DNA of 11,761 bases from Eubacteriales bacterium (lineage in GTDB: Bacteria > Bacillota > Clostridia > Christensenellales > CAG-138), in NCBI GenBank assembly GCA_030695285.1, contig JAUYTF010000012.1:1-11761 (forward strand). The letters run 5' to 3'. Below the pieces are notes generated by a model that worked only from the letters and a program-made list of their open reading frames with translations, searched no databases and was not told the origin of the DNA. Both the position numbers and the translations under genes were made by a program. Positions 1-6,940 of the stretch are shown here, in pieces (position 1 is the first letter of the stretch; each line of letters begins with the position of its first letter).

Positions 1-1001
1 GATCTCGCTAGCAGCAGCGCGAGTGTCTTTTCTGCAGAAACGCTCTGCGCGAGATCCTTGAGCCGCGTGGCATCCACGCCGGAGAGCAGCTGCGCCACCA
101 CGCGGAATCTGCCGGCCTGTGCGGACGCCGCTGTAAATTCCGCCGCCATGTAGCCGTTGAGGGATCGGGCCAGCTCCCGTTCGCTCTTTTTGAGCGCACC
201 GTAGTCGTCCGATAGTTTTTTTACCGCGTTGATCGCCGCTTCACGTTGGCAGGAGAAACGCCGCGCGATGGCGTCTAGGTCGTCGTGCTGCGCACGGTGG
301 AGCTTCAGCGCCCGCTCGCCGCAGAAAAACGTGATGCGCGTGCCGCCCTTGTAGCTGCTGGAGTCCGCAACGAAGACGGAACCGATTTCGCCCGTCGTGT
401 GGCAGTGCGGCGCGCAGCAGGTGCATAGATCCGCGCCCTCGATATGTACGATGCGGATCGGCGGTTTGAGCCCTTCCGCATGCTTGCGCAGGGGCAGCGC
501 GGCAATCGCCTCTTCTGTGTCGTAAAACGTGGTCTGCACGGGCAGATTTTTCCAGACGAAGCGGTTTGCGAGCAGCTCCGCCTGCTGGATCTCCTCGCGC
601 GATACGGGCTTGTCGAAGTCGATGGTCGCATAGTCCAGCGCGAGATGGAAGCCGACGTTGCTTGCCGCAAACAGCTCGTAAAATGAAAACGAGAGCAGGT
701 GCTCGCCCGTGTGCTGCTGCATGAGGTCAAAGCGGCGCGCCCAGTCGATTTTGACTGTCACGCTCGCGCCGACCGCGAGCGCGCGATCGACCCGGTGGTA
801 GATTTCGCCCGCCTCCTCGCGCACATGGAGCACGCTTGCCCCGCTGAGTGTGCCGGTGTCGGAGGGCTGGCCGCCGCCTTCGGGGAAGAACACGGTCTGG
901 TCGAGCGCGACGTCAAATAGTTCTCCGGCGGGGACGCAGGAGAGGACGGTTGATTCGGCTTGGGTCTGGTGGCTGTCTAAATCATACAATCGCTTCGTCA
1001 T
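1..1001 (-). CDS. AlaX-type alanyl-tRNA editing protein, partial (C-terminus beyond left edge)
   Basis: A stop-free minus-strand frame runs from ATG 1001-999 to the window edge, giving 333 codons. It resembles the editing half of alanyl-tRNA synthetase without an aminoacylation domain. Proteins of this family hydrolyse mischarged Ser- or Gly-tRNA(Ala) in the cytoplasm. Visible motifs are an N-terminal FFPEGGGQPSDTG segment, the zinc-binding HxxxH (HTGEH, H97 and H101), and the second zinc motif CTCCAPHCHTTGEIG (C195-x3-H199). After about residue 220 comes a charged helical linker and the beginning of a DHHA1-like domain, so it matches the long AlaX form, usually near 390-400 residues. The start is supported by GGAG about 7 nt upstream. 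The gene lies 53 nt downstream of the permease gene on the same strand with no terminator between them, so the two are probably co-transcribed. The family call is firm; substrate preference is not readable here. Confidence 0.93.
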   Translation of the reverse strand, partial: MTKRLYDLDSHQTQAESTVLSCVPAGELFDVALDQTVFFPEGGGQPSDTGTLSGASVLHVREEAGEIYHRVDRALAVGASVTVKIDWARRFDLMQQHTGEHLLSFSFYELFAASNVGFHLALDYATIDFDKPVSREEIQQAELLANRFVWKNLPVQTTFYDTEEAIAALPLRKHAEGLKPPIRIVHIEGADLCTCCAPHCHTTGEIGSVFVADSSSYKGGTRITFFCGERALKLHRAQHDDLDAIARRFSCQREAAINAVKKLSDDYGALKKSERELARSLNGYMAAEFTAASAQAGRFRVVAQLLSGVDATRLKDLAQSVSAEKTLALLLAR

Positions 1002-1054
1002 AGAGATCTCCAATATTTTTCCATTTGCGCGCTAAAAAAATCAAAAGCACAGGC

Positions 1055-1993
1055 TTATATGAACGCAAACTGCTTGAGCACAAAGATGAATAAAAACATC
1101 GTGACGATCGAGAGTACGCTGGAGACGGCGACCAGTGCGCCCGCAAGCTCATCATCCGCTCCCATGCCGACTGCCATCGTATACGTCACCATCGCCACCG
1201 GCGCGCCGAAGATGATCAGCGTCACCACAATGAACTCTCCGCGAAAGCCGAGCAGCAAAAACGAGCCGACGACGACCAGCGGAATGATCAAAAGCCGAAG
1301 CAGCGAAACCACCGTGATGGCCGCGCGGTTCTTCTGCACCGCAGCAAACGAGATGGTGCCGCCCAGCAGCACGAAGGCCAGCGGTGAGGTCACGGCGGCC
1401 AGCCCGTCGATGGGTTTTTGCAGCACGGCGGGCAGCGTAATGTTGAAGAAGTTGACCGTAAAGCCAGCGATACACCCGAGTATGATGGGGTTGAGCAGCA
1501 CGCGCAGCAAAACCTTGCCAAAGCGAACCCGCTCACCGCGATAGCGCTCCATCGCGACGACGGAAAGAATGCTGTAGAGCGGAACGCACAGGGAGACGCC
1601 GATGGACATCAGACCGAGGTTGTCTTCGCCCAGGAGCGCGGCGGCAACCGCAAGGCCGAAGATTGCGTCGTTGGAGCGGAAGATACCCAGCATCATCACG
1701 CCACGGCGGCGGTTCTCCTTGCAAAACACGGGCACAATCAGCGCGGTGAGCGCATAGATGGCGAGAATACCGATTGCCATATACAGCAAGAACGGCGTGT
1801 CAAACATGGTGTTAAGATCGCTCACCGCGACCGCGCGATAACACATCAGCGGAAGGGTGACGTAATAGATGATGTTGTTTGCGCCGCGCAGAATGCGCTC
1901 GTCCACCACATTGGCTTTGCGCAGCGATGCGCCAATGAGCATATAGATCATCAGCGGAGCAACAACATTGAAGGCGAGAAGAAGATTTTGCAT
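1055..1993 (-). CDS. AEC (auxin efflux carrier) family permease
   Basis: This is a 312-residue, very hydrophobic integral membrane protein with about ten predicted helices. It has the usual two-halved AEC layout: hydrophobic segments near residues 5-22, 40-55, 65-90, 97-120 and 127-148, then again from about 168 to the C-terminus. Family-like stretches include RSNDAIFGLAVAAALLGEDN (about 106-125), SPLAFVLLGGTIS (about 203-215) and FGAPVAMVTYTMAVGMGADD (about 262-281). Bacterial members export or exchange small organic acids such as malate, but the substrate cannot be told from sequence. The frame is open up to an ATG at 2050. I chose ATG 1993 because a TGGTATAAT promoter element covers 2057-2049, overlapping that upstream ATG. 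ATG 1993 also has GGGG 7 nt upstream and immediately starts the first membrane helix. The editing-protein gene follows 53 nt downstream. Confidence 0.92.
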   Translation of the reverse strand: MQNLLLAFNVVAPLMIYMLIGASLRKANVVDERILRGANNIIYYVTLPLMCYRAVAVSDLNTMFDTPFLLYMAIGILAIYALTALIVPVFCKENRRRGVMMLGIFRSNDAIFGLAVAAALLGEDNLGLMSIGVSLCVPLYSILSVVAMERYRGERVRFGKVLLRVLLNPIILGCIAGFTVNFFNITLPAVLQKPIDGLAAVTSPLAFVLLGGTISFAAVQKNRAAITVVSLLRLLIIPLVVVGSFLLLGFRGEFIVVTLIIFGAPVAMVTYTMAVGMGADDELAGALVAVSSVLSIVTMFLFIFVLKQFAFI

Positions 1994-2048
1994 GCACGAA
2001 CCCCGGTTTTTGCAGTCTGCGCTCTCTTTTTGGCGCGATATCGGATGC

Positions 2049-2057
2049 ATTATACCA
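2049..2057 (-). promoter_or_regulatory. Extended -10 promoter element of the AEC permease gene
   Basis: The minus strand reads TGGTATAAT: a perfect TATAAT preceded by TGn. No good -35 hexamer stands 16-18 nt upstream, as is common for extended -10 promoters. Transcription would start near 2042, leaving about 49 nt of leader before ATG 1993. The element overlaps the upstream in-frame ATG at 2050, which argues against that start. Confidence 0.6.
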
Positions 2058-2322
2058 TACCAGTCCGTCTTGCGGGGAGGAGAAGCGCGATTTGCGTGCC
2101 TTGTTTTTGTATCGCGATGAGAGACCGGGTGCAGACGAAAGCAAAAAAGCAGCGGAACGCTTTCGAATGAGCTTTCACTTAGTACAACTGAAATCAGAAT
2201 CGATATACGACAAAAACCAGATTCGTTAACAGCATGTAAAATGCGCGTGTAATAGAATCAATCGACCAGATACTTGTTCCTTTTGCCATAAAATGATGGT
2301 ATGATGACATAAAAGTAAAAAC
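2058..2322. other. Intergenic region between divergent permease and glgB genes (left part)
   Basis: I see no gene here. Up to about 2165 the composition is ordinary, with the permease promoter at its left end. From about 2170 it turns AT-rich. An imperfect dyad lies at 2173-2193 (TTTCA.TT...AA.TGAAA, 7 of 10 pairs) and could be an operator or chance. A candidate rightward extended -10 (listed separately) lies near the right end. Confidence 0.5.
2297..2305 (+). promoter_or_regulatory. Candidate extended -10 promoter for the glg operon
   Basis: TGGTATGAT is a TGn extended -10 with one mismatch to TATAAT. The -35 position at 17-nt spacing (TTCCTT) is poor; TTGTTC lies 20 nt upstream. It is the best rightward promoter-like site I can find in the gap. 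If real, transcription starts near 2312 and the whole repeat block would form a leader of about 245 nt ahead of glgB. A start nearer glgB is not excluded. Confidence 0.35.
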
Positions 2323-2538
2323 AAAAAAGAGATATCTTATAACGAAGAACCATAAAGATGACGAAAAAGTGATGATCAAAAAAGAGATATCAAAATACAA
2401 AGAACATAATAGAAGACCAAAAAACAAAGATCAAAAAAAGAGATATCATAAAACGAAGAAGATAAAAGATGACCCAAAAACGATGATCTACAAGCGATCA
2501 TCAAAGGCAAAGAACATTAGTAAGACTTAGAAACGTAG
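2323..2538. repeat. A-rich imperfect tandem repeats of 55-56 bp, about four units
   Basis: Three units begin with the same 14-mer AAAAAAGAGATATC at 2323, 2378 and 2434, so the periods are 55 and 56 bp. The remainder of each unit is related: ACGAAGAA followed by GATGAC and GATGATC in units 1 and 3, and AAAGAACAT plus AGAAGAC in unit 2. A decayed fourth unit starts at 2489 and shares ATCAAA, AAAGAACAT and AAGAC with unit 2. The strand is strongly purine-biased and unlike the surrounding GC-rich DNA. The period is not a multiple of three and no frame looks coding. The units touch each other with no unique spacers, so this is not a CRISPR array. Confidence 0.75.
2482..2502 (+). promoter_or_regulatory. 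Perfect 7-bp stem-loop in the glgB leader
   Basis: GATGATC, a 7-nt loop TACAAGC, then GATCATC form a perfect inverted repeat 54 nt before the glgB start. It sits at the junction of repeat units 3 and 4. No T-tract follows, so it is not a terminator. It could be an RNA structure in the leader or a protein-binding dyad; its role is unknown. Confidence 0.5.
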
Positions 2539-2556
2539 TACCCGGGGGTTGCATTG

Positions 2557-4473
2557 ATGAGCAGGTTTTCTGACGAAACAGCACTCTATTACTTTAACCG
2601 TGGCGTTTCTACGGCGGCATATCTGGAGCTTGGTTGCCATGAAGGCGTAGGCGAGTTTGGGGAACGTGTGTTCCGCTTCTCCGTCTGGGCGCCGAATGCG
2701 GAGTCTGTCAGCGTGGTTGGCACGTTCAACCTCTGGAACGTCGCGGCGGACCCGATGGAGCGCGTCGGCACGACCGGCGTATGGGAGGTTGCCATCGGCG
2801 TGGCGCAACCGGGAGATTACTATAAATACGCGATCGGCACGCATACCGGAGAAGTGATCTTAAAGGCGGACCCGTTCGCCTTTCGCGCGGAGGCGCACGG
2901 AACTGCGTCGGCCGTCGGCGACATGCCGTATTACGAGTGGACGGATGAAAAATACCTCGACTGCCAGGGAGAGCCGGGCGACTCCTACGGCCAGCCGATG
3001 AATATTTACGAGGTGCATCTGGGCAGCTGGAAACAGGGGCTTGGCTACCGGGAACTCGCGGATGAACTGATCGACTACGTGGCGGACATGGGTTACACAC
3101 ACATCGAAATCATGCCGCTGATGGAGTATCCCTACGACCCCAGCTGGGGCTATCAGGTGACGGGCTATTATGCCGCCACGGCGCGCTACGGCGAGCCAGA
3201 GGAGCTGATGTATCTCGTCGACCGCGCACATAACGAAGGCATCGGCGTGATCATGGACTGGGTGCCCGCGCATTTCACGCGGGATGCGCACGGGCTTCGC
3301 CTCTTTGACGGCACACCGCTGTTTGAGCATCCCGATCCGCGCCGCGGCGAGATGCCGCAGTGGGGTACGCTGCTGTTCAATTTTGAGCAGACGCAGGTGC
3401 AGTCTTTTCTCATCTCAAGCGCCATGTATTGGCTCAGAGAGTTTCATTTTGACGGCCTGCGCGTGGACGCGGTAAGCGCAATGCTCTATCTCGACTTTGG
3501 CAAGCAACCGGGCGAGTGGCTGCCAAACCGCTATGGCGGACACGACAATCTCGACGCGGTCGCGTTTTTTCGAAAGCTCAACTCTGCGGTGAGCAAGCTC
3601 GAGGGCTGCAAGATGCTCTTTGCCGAGGAGAGCTCGGCGTATCCGTACATCACGCGCCCCATCGCGGAGGACGGCCTCGGCTTTGCCTATAAATGGAACA
3701 TGGGCTGGATGAACGACATGCTCACGTATATGGGCATGGACAGCATCTATCGAAAATATCACCATGACAAACTCACGTTTTCGCTGTGTTATGCGTTTTC
3801 GGAGCATTATGTGCTGCCGTTTTCGCATGATGAGGTGGTGCACGGCAAAAAAAGCATGCTCTCGAAGATGCCGGGCGATTACTGGCAGCAGTTTGCCCAG
3901 CTTCGCCTGCTCTATGCGTTTCAGTTCGCGCATCCGGGTAAAAAGCTCATGTTTATGGGCTGCGAATTTGGACAGTATATCGAATGGAAAGAGGACGACT
4001 CGCTCGACTGGTTCCTGCTCGATTACCCGAAGCACACTGAAATGCAGCTGTTTGTGCACGATTTGAACCACTTTTACCTCGAAAACCCGCCGATGTTTGA
4101 AATCGACGACAGCTGGTCGGGCTTCCACTGGTGCGGGGTAGATGACAATATTCACTCGATCCTGTCGTTCATGCGCCTGGATCGGGAGGGCAACGCGCTG
4201 TTCTGGACGTTTAACTTCACGCCTCAACCTTGGCCGGACTACATGATCGGCGTACCGCGCTATGGCCTGTATACCGAGGTCTTTTCCACCGACGCGCCGC
4301 ATTTCGGCGGCACGGGAGACTATCCCAACGCGCCGACCATGTCCGTATACGAACCTTACGGGGAGCATCCGTGCCGCATTCGTCTGCGGCTTCCGCCCTT
4401 TGGCGCGGTTTGCTATCGCATCACCCCGAAACCCCTGCCGATACTTGAGGCGAAACAGGAGGACGACGCATGA
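2557..4473 (+). CDS. glgB: 1,4-alpha-glucan branching enzyme GlgB
   Basis: GlgB cuts alpha-1,4-glucan chains and re-attaches the pieces through alpha-1,6 bonds, making the branches of glycogen in the cytoplasm. The product is 638 residues, usual for a GlgB with a single N-terminal CBM48 module (about residues 20-110, containing [21 protein letters not shown]). The GH13 barrel carries all four conserved regions: DWVPAHF (D234-H239), DGLRVDAV with nucleophile D304, FAEESSA with acid/base E357, and SHDEVVHGK (H424, D425, E426). A C-terminal beta domain ends the protein. ATG 2557 was chosen over the adjacent in-frame TTG 2554; GGGGG lies 8 nt upstream. Its stop overlaps the start of glgC (ATGA, 4470-4473), so the two are translationally coupled. 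It is the first gene of the glg operon. Confidence 0.97.
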   Translation: MSRFSDETALYYFNRGVSTAAYLELGCHEGVGEFGERVFRFSVWAPNAESVSVVGTFNLWNVAADPMERVGTTGVWEVAIGVAQPGDYYKYAIGTHTGEVILKADPFAFRAEAHGTASAVGDMPYYEWTDEKYLDCQGEPGDSYGQPMNIYEVHLGSWKQGLGYRELADELIDYVADMGYTHIEIMPLMEYPYDPSWGYQVTGYYAATARYGEPEELMYLVDRAHNEGIGVIMDWVPAHFTRDAHGLRLFDGTPLFEHPDPRRGEMPQWGTLLFNFEQTQVQSFLISSAMYWLREFHFDGLRVDAVSAMLYLDFGKQPGEWLPNRYGGHDNLDAVAFFRKLNSAVSKLEGCKMLFAEESSAYPYITRPIAEDGLGFAYKWNMGWMNDMLTYMGMDSIYRKYHHDKLTFSLCYAFSEHYVLPFSHDEVVHGKKSMLSKMPGDYWQQFAQLRLLYAFQFAHPGKKLMFMGCEFGQYIEWKEDDSLDWFLLDYPKHTEMQLFVHDLNHFYLENPPMFEIDDSWSGFHWCGVDDNIHSILSFMRLDREGNALFWTFNFTPQPWPDYMIGVPRYGLYTEVFSTDAPHFGGTGDYPNAPTMSVYEPYGEHPCRIRLRLPPFGAVCYRITPKPLPILEAKQEDDA

Positions 4474-5699
4474 AGAAACGGATTGTGGCAATGCTGCTCG
4501 CAGGCGGACAAGGCAGCCGCCTTGGCGTGCTGACGTCCAGCATGGCAAAGCCCGCGGTGCCCTTTGGCGGCAAATACCGCATCATCGATTTTCCGCTCAG
4601 CAACTGCGTCAATTCGGACATCGACACCGTCGGCGTGCTCACGCAGTACCGTCCGCTCGCGCTCAACAGCTACATCGGCACCGGTCAGCACTGGGATCTC
4701 GATCGCATGAACGGCGGCGTGTTCGTACTGCCGCCCTACGTCACGGGCGTGGACGGGCAGTGGTACACCGGCACGGCCAACGCGATCTATCAAAACCGCG
4801 AGTTTGTAGACCAGTACGATCCAGAATATGTGCTCATCCTCTCCGCCGACCATATCTACAAGATGGACTACGGCGCGATGCTGCGCTTTCACATCGAAAA
4901 AAACGCGGTTGCGACCATCGCCGTGCTGCCGGTCCCCATGGAAGAGGCGCACCGCTTCGGCATCTTGAATACCGACGAAGCGGATCGCGTCACCTCGTTT
5001 GACGAAAAGCCAAAACAGCCCAAGTCAAACAAAGCGTCGATGGGCATCTATATCTTCAACTGGCGCGCGCTCAAGGAATATATGCGCGCGGATGACGAAA
5101 ACCCGAACTCCACAAACGACTTTGGCAGCGATATCATCCCCGCCATTATCAGCGGCGGACAGGTGGTATTTGCCTATCCGTTCAAAGGATACTGGAAGGA
5201 TGTCGGAACCATACAGAGCCTGTGGGACGCGAATATGGATATCATCGCGACGCCCCCCAAGCTTGTGCTCAACGACCCGCAGTGGAGAATATACAGCCGC
5301 AATCCCATCATGCCACCGCACTATGTCGGCGAGAGGGCGTCCATTACGCAGAGTCTGGTCACGGAAGGATGCCGTGTGGAGGGGAAGGTGCATCACAGTG
5401 TGCTGTTCTCCAATGTTGCGGTCGAAGCCGATGCCGAGGTATACGATTCCGTGATTTTCCCCGGCGCGGTGATCCTGCGCGGCGCGAAAGTCCATCAGGC
5501 GATCGTCGGCGAGAATTCCGTGATCGGAGAAAACGCCATCATCGGCGGCGAACTGCGCTTGGGAGAGAGCGTGGACAATTCGCTCACCGGTACGATTACG
5601 CTGGTTGGCAACGATATCAGCATTCAGTCCGAGGCGTATCTGCCACAGGGCACGGTTGCCACCGAGGATGCTTGCGGAGGAAGATGCTATGACAAGTAA
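4470..5699 (+). CDS. glgC: Glucose-1-phosphate adenylyltransferase, catalytic subunit GlgC
   Basis: GlgC makes ADP-glucose and pyrophosphate from ATP and glucose-1-phosphate, the committed and normally allosterically controlled step of glycogen synthesis. The 409-residue product is of family length. The nucleotidyltransferase domain shows [14 protein letters not shown] (9-22), [15 protein letters not shown] (27-41), the metal-binding [10 protein letters not shown] (D127), and FDEKP with the sugar-phosphate lysine K180. GYWKDVGTI follows. A left-handed beta-helix C-terminal domain, seen as hexapeptide-like repeats ([20 protein letters not shown]), begins near residue 290. AGGAGG lies 7 nt upstream of ATG 4470. 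The gene overlaps glgB by 4 nt and glgD by 11 nt. All catalytic residues I can identify are present, so this is the active partner of the GlgC/GlgD pair. The effector is not readable from sequence. Confidence 0.97.
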   Translation: MKKRIVAMLLAGGQGSRLGVLTSSMAKPAVPFGGKYRIIDFPLSNCVNSDIDTVGVLTQYRPLALNSYIGTGQHWDLDRMNGGVFVLPPYVTGVDGQWYTGTANAIYQNREFVDQYDPEYVLILSADHIYKMDYGAMLRFHIEKNAVATIAVLPVPMEEAHRFGILNTDEADRVTSFDEKPKQPKSNKASMGIYIFNWRALKEYMRADDENPNSTNDFGSDIIPAIISGGQVVFAYPFKGYWKDVGTIQSLWDANMDIIATPPKLVLNDPQWRIYSRNPIMPPHYVGERASITQSLVTEGCRVEGKVHHSVLFSNVAVEADAEVYDSVIFPGAVILRGAKVHQAIVGENSVIGENAIIGGELRLGESVDNSLTGTITLVGNDISIQSEAYLPQGTVATEDACGGRCYDK

Positions 5700-6813
5700 C
5701 GCGTTTGGCCTCATCTACACGGGCGAAACCAACCCGTTTTTGCGGGATCTCGCGCTCTCGCGCTCAGTCGCAGCGCTGCCGTTTGGCGGCAGATACCGCT
5801 GTATCGATTTCATACTGTACGATCTGGTCAACTCCGGCGTCACCAGCGTCGGCCTTATCACACAGAAAAACTATCATTCGCTGATGGACCACCTGGGGGC
5901 AGGTAAGGAATGGGACCTGCACAGAAAACGCGAAGGCCTTTTTATGCTGCCGCCGTTTATGACCAAGGAGAACACAGGCCTCTACCGCGGCAGTGTGGAT
6001 GCAATCCGCTCCTGCCTTGGCTATGTGCGCCGATGCCCGCAGCAGTATGTCATCCTCTCGGGCAGCCATACGATATTTAACATGACGTTTAACGACATGA
6101 TCGCGCGCCATATCGAGACGCGCGCGAACATCACCATGCTCTATAACGAAAGCGAGTTTGCGGCAAGCGAGGAGCAGAACCTCGATTTGCGCCTGCTGAT
6201 GGACGCAAACGAGCGCGTCACCGAGATGGAGCTCAATCCTTTTTCTCCGCGCTCGGCTTATCGCAGCTGTGACGTGATGATCATGGACAAGCTCCTTTTA
6301 GAATATCTCGTCGAGGAGGCGTACTCGCATGGGGACTATGACCTCACCCGTGACATTCTGCTCAAGAAATGCCAGACGCTCAAGATCATGGGATACCGCT
6401 ATGACGGGTATGTCGCGCGGCTGGATTCAATCAACGATTTCTTCCGCCACAACCTTGCTCTTTTGCAGCAGGAGGTTCGCAGCGATCTGTTTCACCCCGC
6501 GCACCCGATCTATACCAAGGTCAAGGACGAGGTGAGCGCAAAATACGGCGAGAATGCGGTGGTGAAAAACTCTATGCTAGCCGACGGCTGCCAAATCGAC
6601 GGCACGGTGGAAAACAGCATCGTATTTCGCGGCGTTAGCGTGAAAAAGGGCGCGGTGGTGAAGAACAGCATTCTCATGCAGGCCGTCAGCATCGGTGAGA
6701 ACTGCATGATGGATCACGTCATCCTCGATAAAAGCGTCGTGGTTCGCGAGGGGCGCACGCTCAACGGCTACGACGGATTCCCGATCATTCTGAAAAAAGG
6801 CACCATTATTTAA
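5689..6813 (+). CDS. glgD: GlgD, non-catalytic ADP-glucose pyrophosphorylase-like subunit
   Basis: The 374-residue product is a GlgC paralogue with decayed active-site motifs. The glycine-rich nucleotide loop of GlgC is replaced by [20 protein letters not shown]. The motif matching SADH reads SGSH, with serine 126 in place of the metal-binding aspartate, and FDEKP is absent. The fold-level landmarks persist: [12 protein letters not shown], the EGLFMLPPF segment, and C-terminal beta-helix repeats such as [19 protein letters not shown]. In studied Bacillota, GlgD joins GlgC in a hetero-oligomer and changes its activity and regulation; that role is inferred here. I chose ATG 5689 (GGAGG 8 nt upstream) rather than an in-frame TTG at 5605. 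The chosen start overlaps glgC by 11 nt and gives the family-typical [13 protein letters not shown] beginning. Confidence 0.95.
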   Translation: MTSNAFGLIYTGETNPFLRDLALSRSVAALPFGGRYRCIDFILYDLVNSGVTSVGLITQKNYHSLMDHLGAGKEWDLHRKREGLFMLPPFMTKENTGLYRGSVDAIRSCLGYVRRCPQQYVILSGSHTIFNMTFNDMIARHIETRANITMLYNESEFAASEEQNLDLRLLMDANERVTEMELNPFSPRSAYRSCDVMIMDKLLLEYLVEEAYSHGDYDLTRDILLKKCQTLKIMGYRYDGYVARLDSINDFFRHNLALLQQEVRSDLFHPAHPIYTKVKDEVSAKYGENAVVKNSMLADGCQIDGTVENSIVFRGVSVKKGAVVKNSILMQAVSIGENCMMDHVILDKSVVVREGRTLNGYDGFPIILKKGTII

Positions 6814-6849
6814 GAGCATCATCTGCGCGGATAGACCGGCGCGCCAACC

Positions 6850-6880
6850 AATCAGCGGCGGGCGCGGCTCGCCTGATTTT
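6850..6880 (+). terminator. GC-rich hairpin between glgD and glgA (attenuator, processing site or weak terminator)
   Basis: AATCAG (6850-6855) pairs with CTGATT (6873-6878). Inside, after a 2-nt bulge, GCGGGC pairs with GCTCGC (one G-U) around a GCG loop, giving 12 pairs. Only TTTTCC follows, so termination would be inefficient. It lies in the sole real gap of the glg operon, 61 nt before glgA. It may lower glgA transcription relative to glgBCD or protect mRNA ends; I see no obvious promoter for glgA alone. Confidence 0.45.
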
Positions 6881-6940
6881 CCGTGGGCATTCGGCCGTAC
6901 CAGATCGGCGAAAAAAGGTTTTTACGGGAGGACTTACAAC

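Noticed and set aside
444..920. Plus-strand frames of 73-80 residues within 444-686 and 699-920
   Set aside because: They lie exactly opposite the editing-protein codons; the minus-strand frame is continuous and shows zinc-site motifs.
2194..2427. Minus-strand 77-residue very hydrophobic, Phe-rich reading frame
   Set aside because: It starts at a TTG with no ribosome-binding site, and its Phe/Leu content simply reflects the complement of the A-rich repeats.
2323..2538. Possible CRISPR array
   Set aside because: The units are contiguous, imperfect and lack unique spacers, and there are no cas genes nearby.
3415..4548. 377-residue minus-strand frame opposite glgB
   Set aside because: It is a shadow of GC-rich coding DNA: no recognisable domain, no start signal, and glgB has full motif support on the other strand.
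5605..5688. N-terminal extension of GlgD from an upstream in-frame TTG
   Set aside because: It overlaps glgC by 95 nt and adds an Arg/Pro-rich stretch foreign to the family; ATG 5689 has GGAGG 8 nt upstream.
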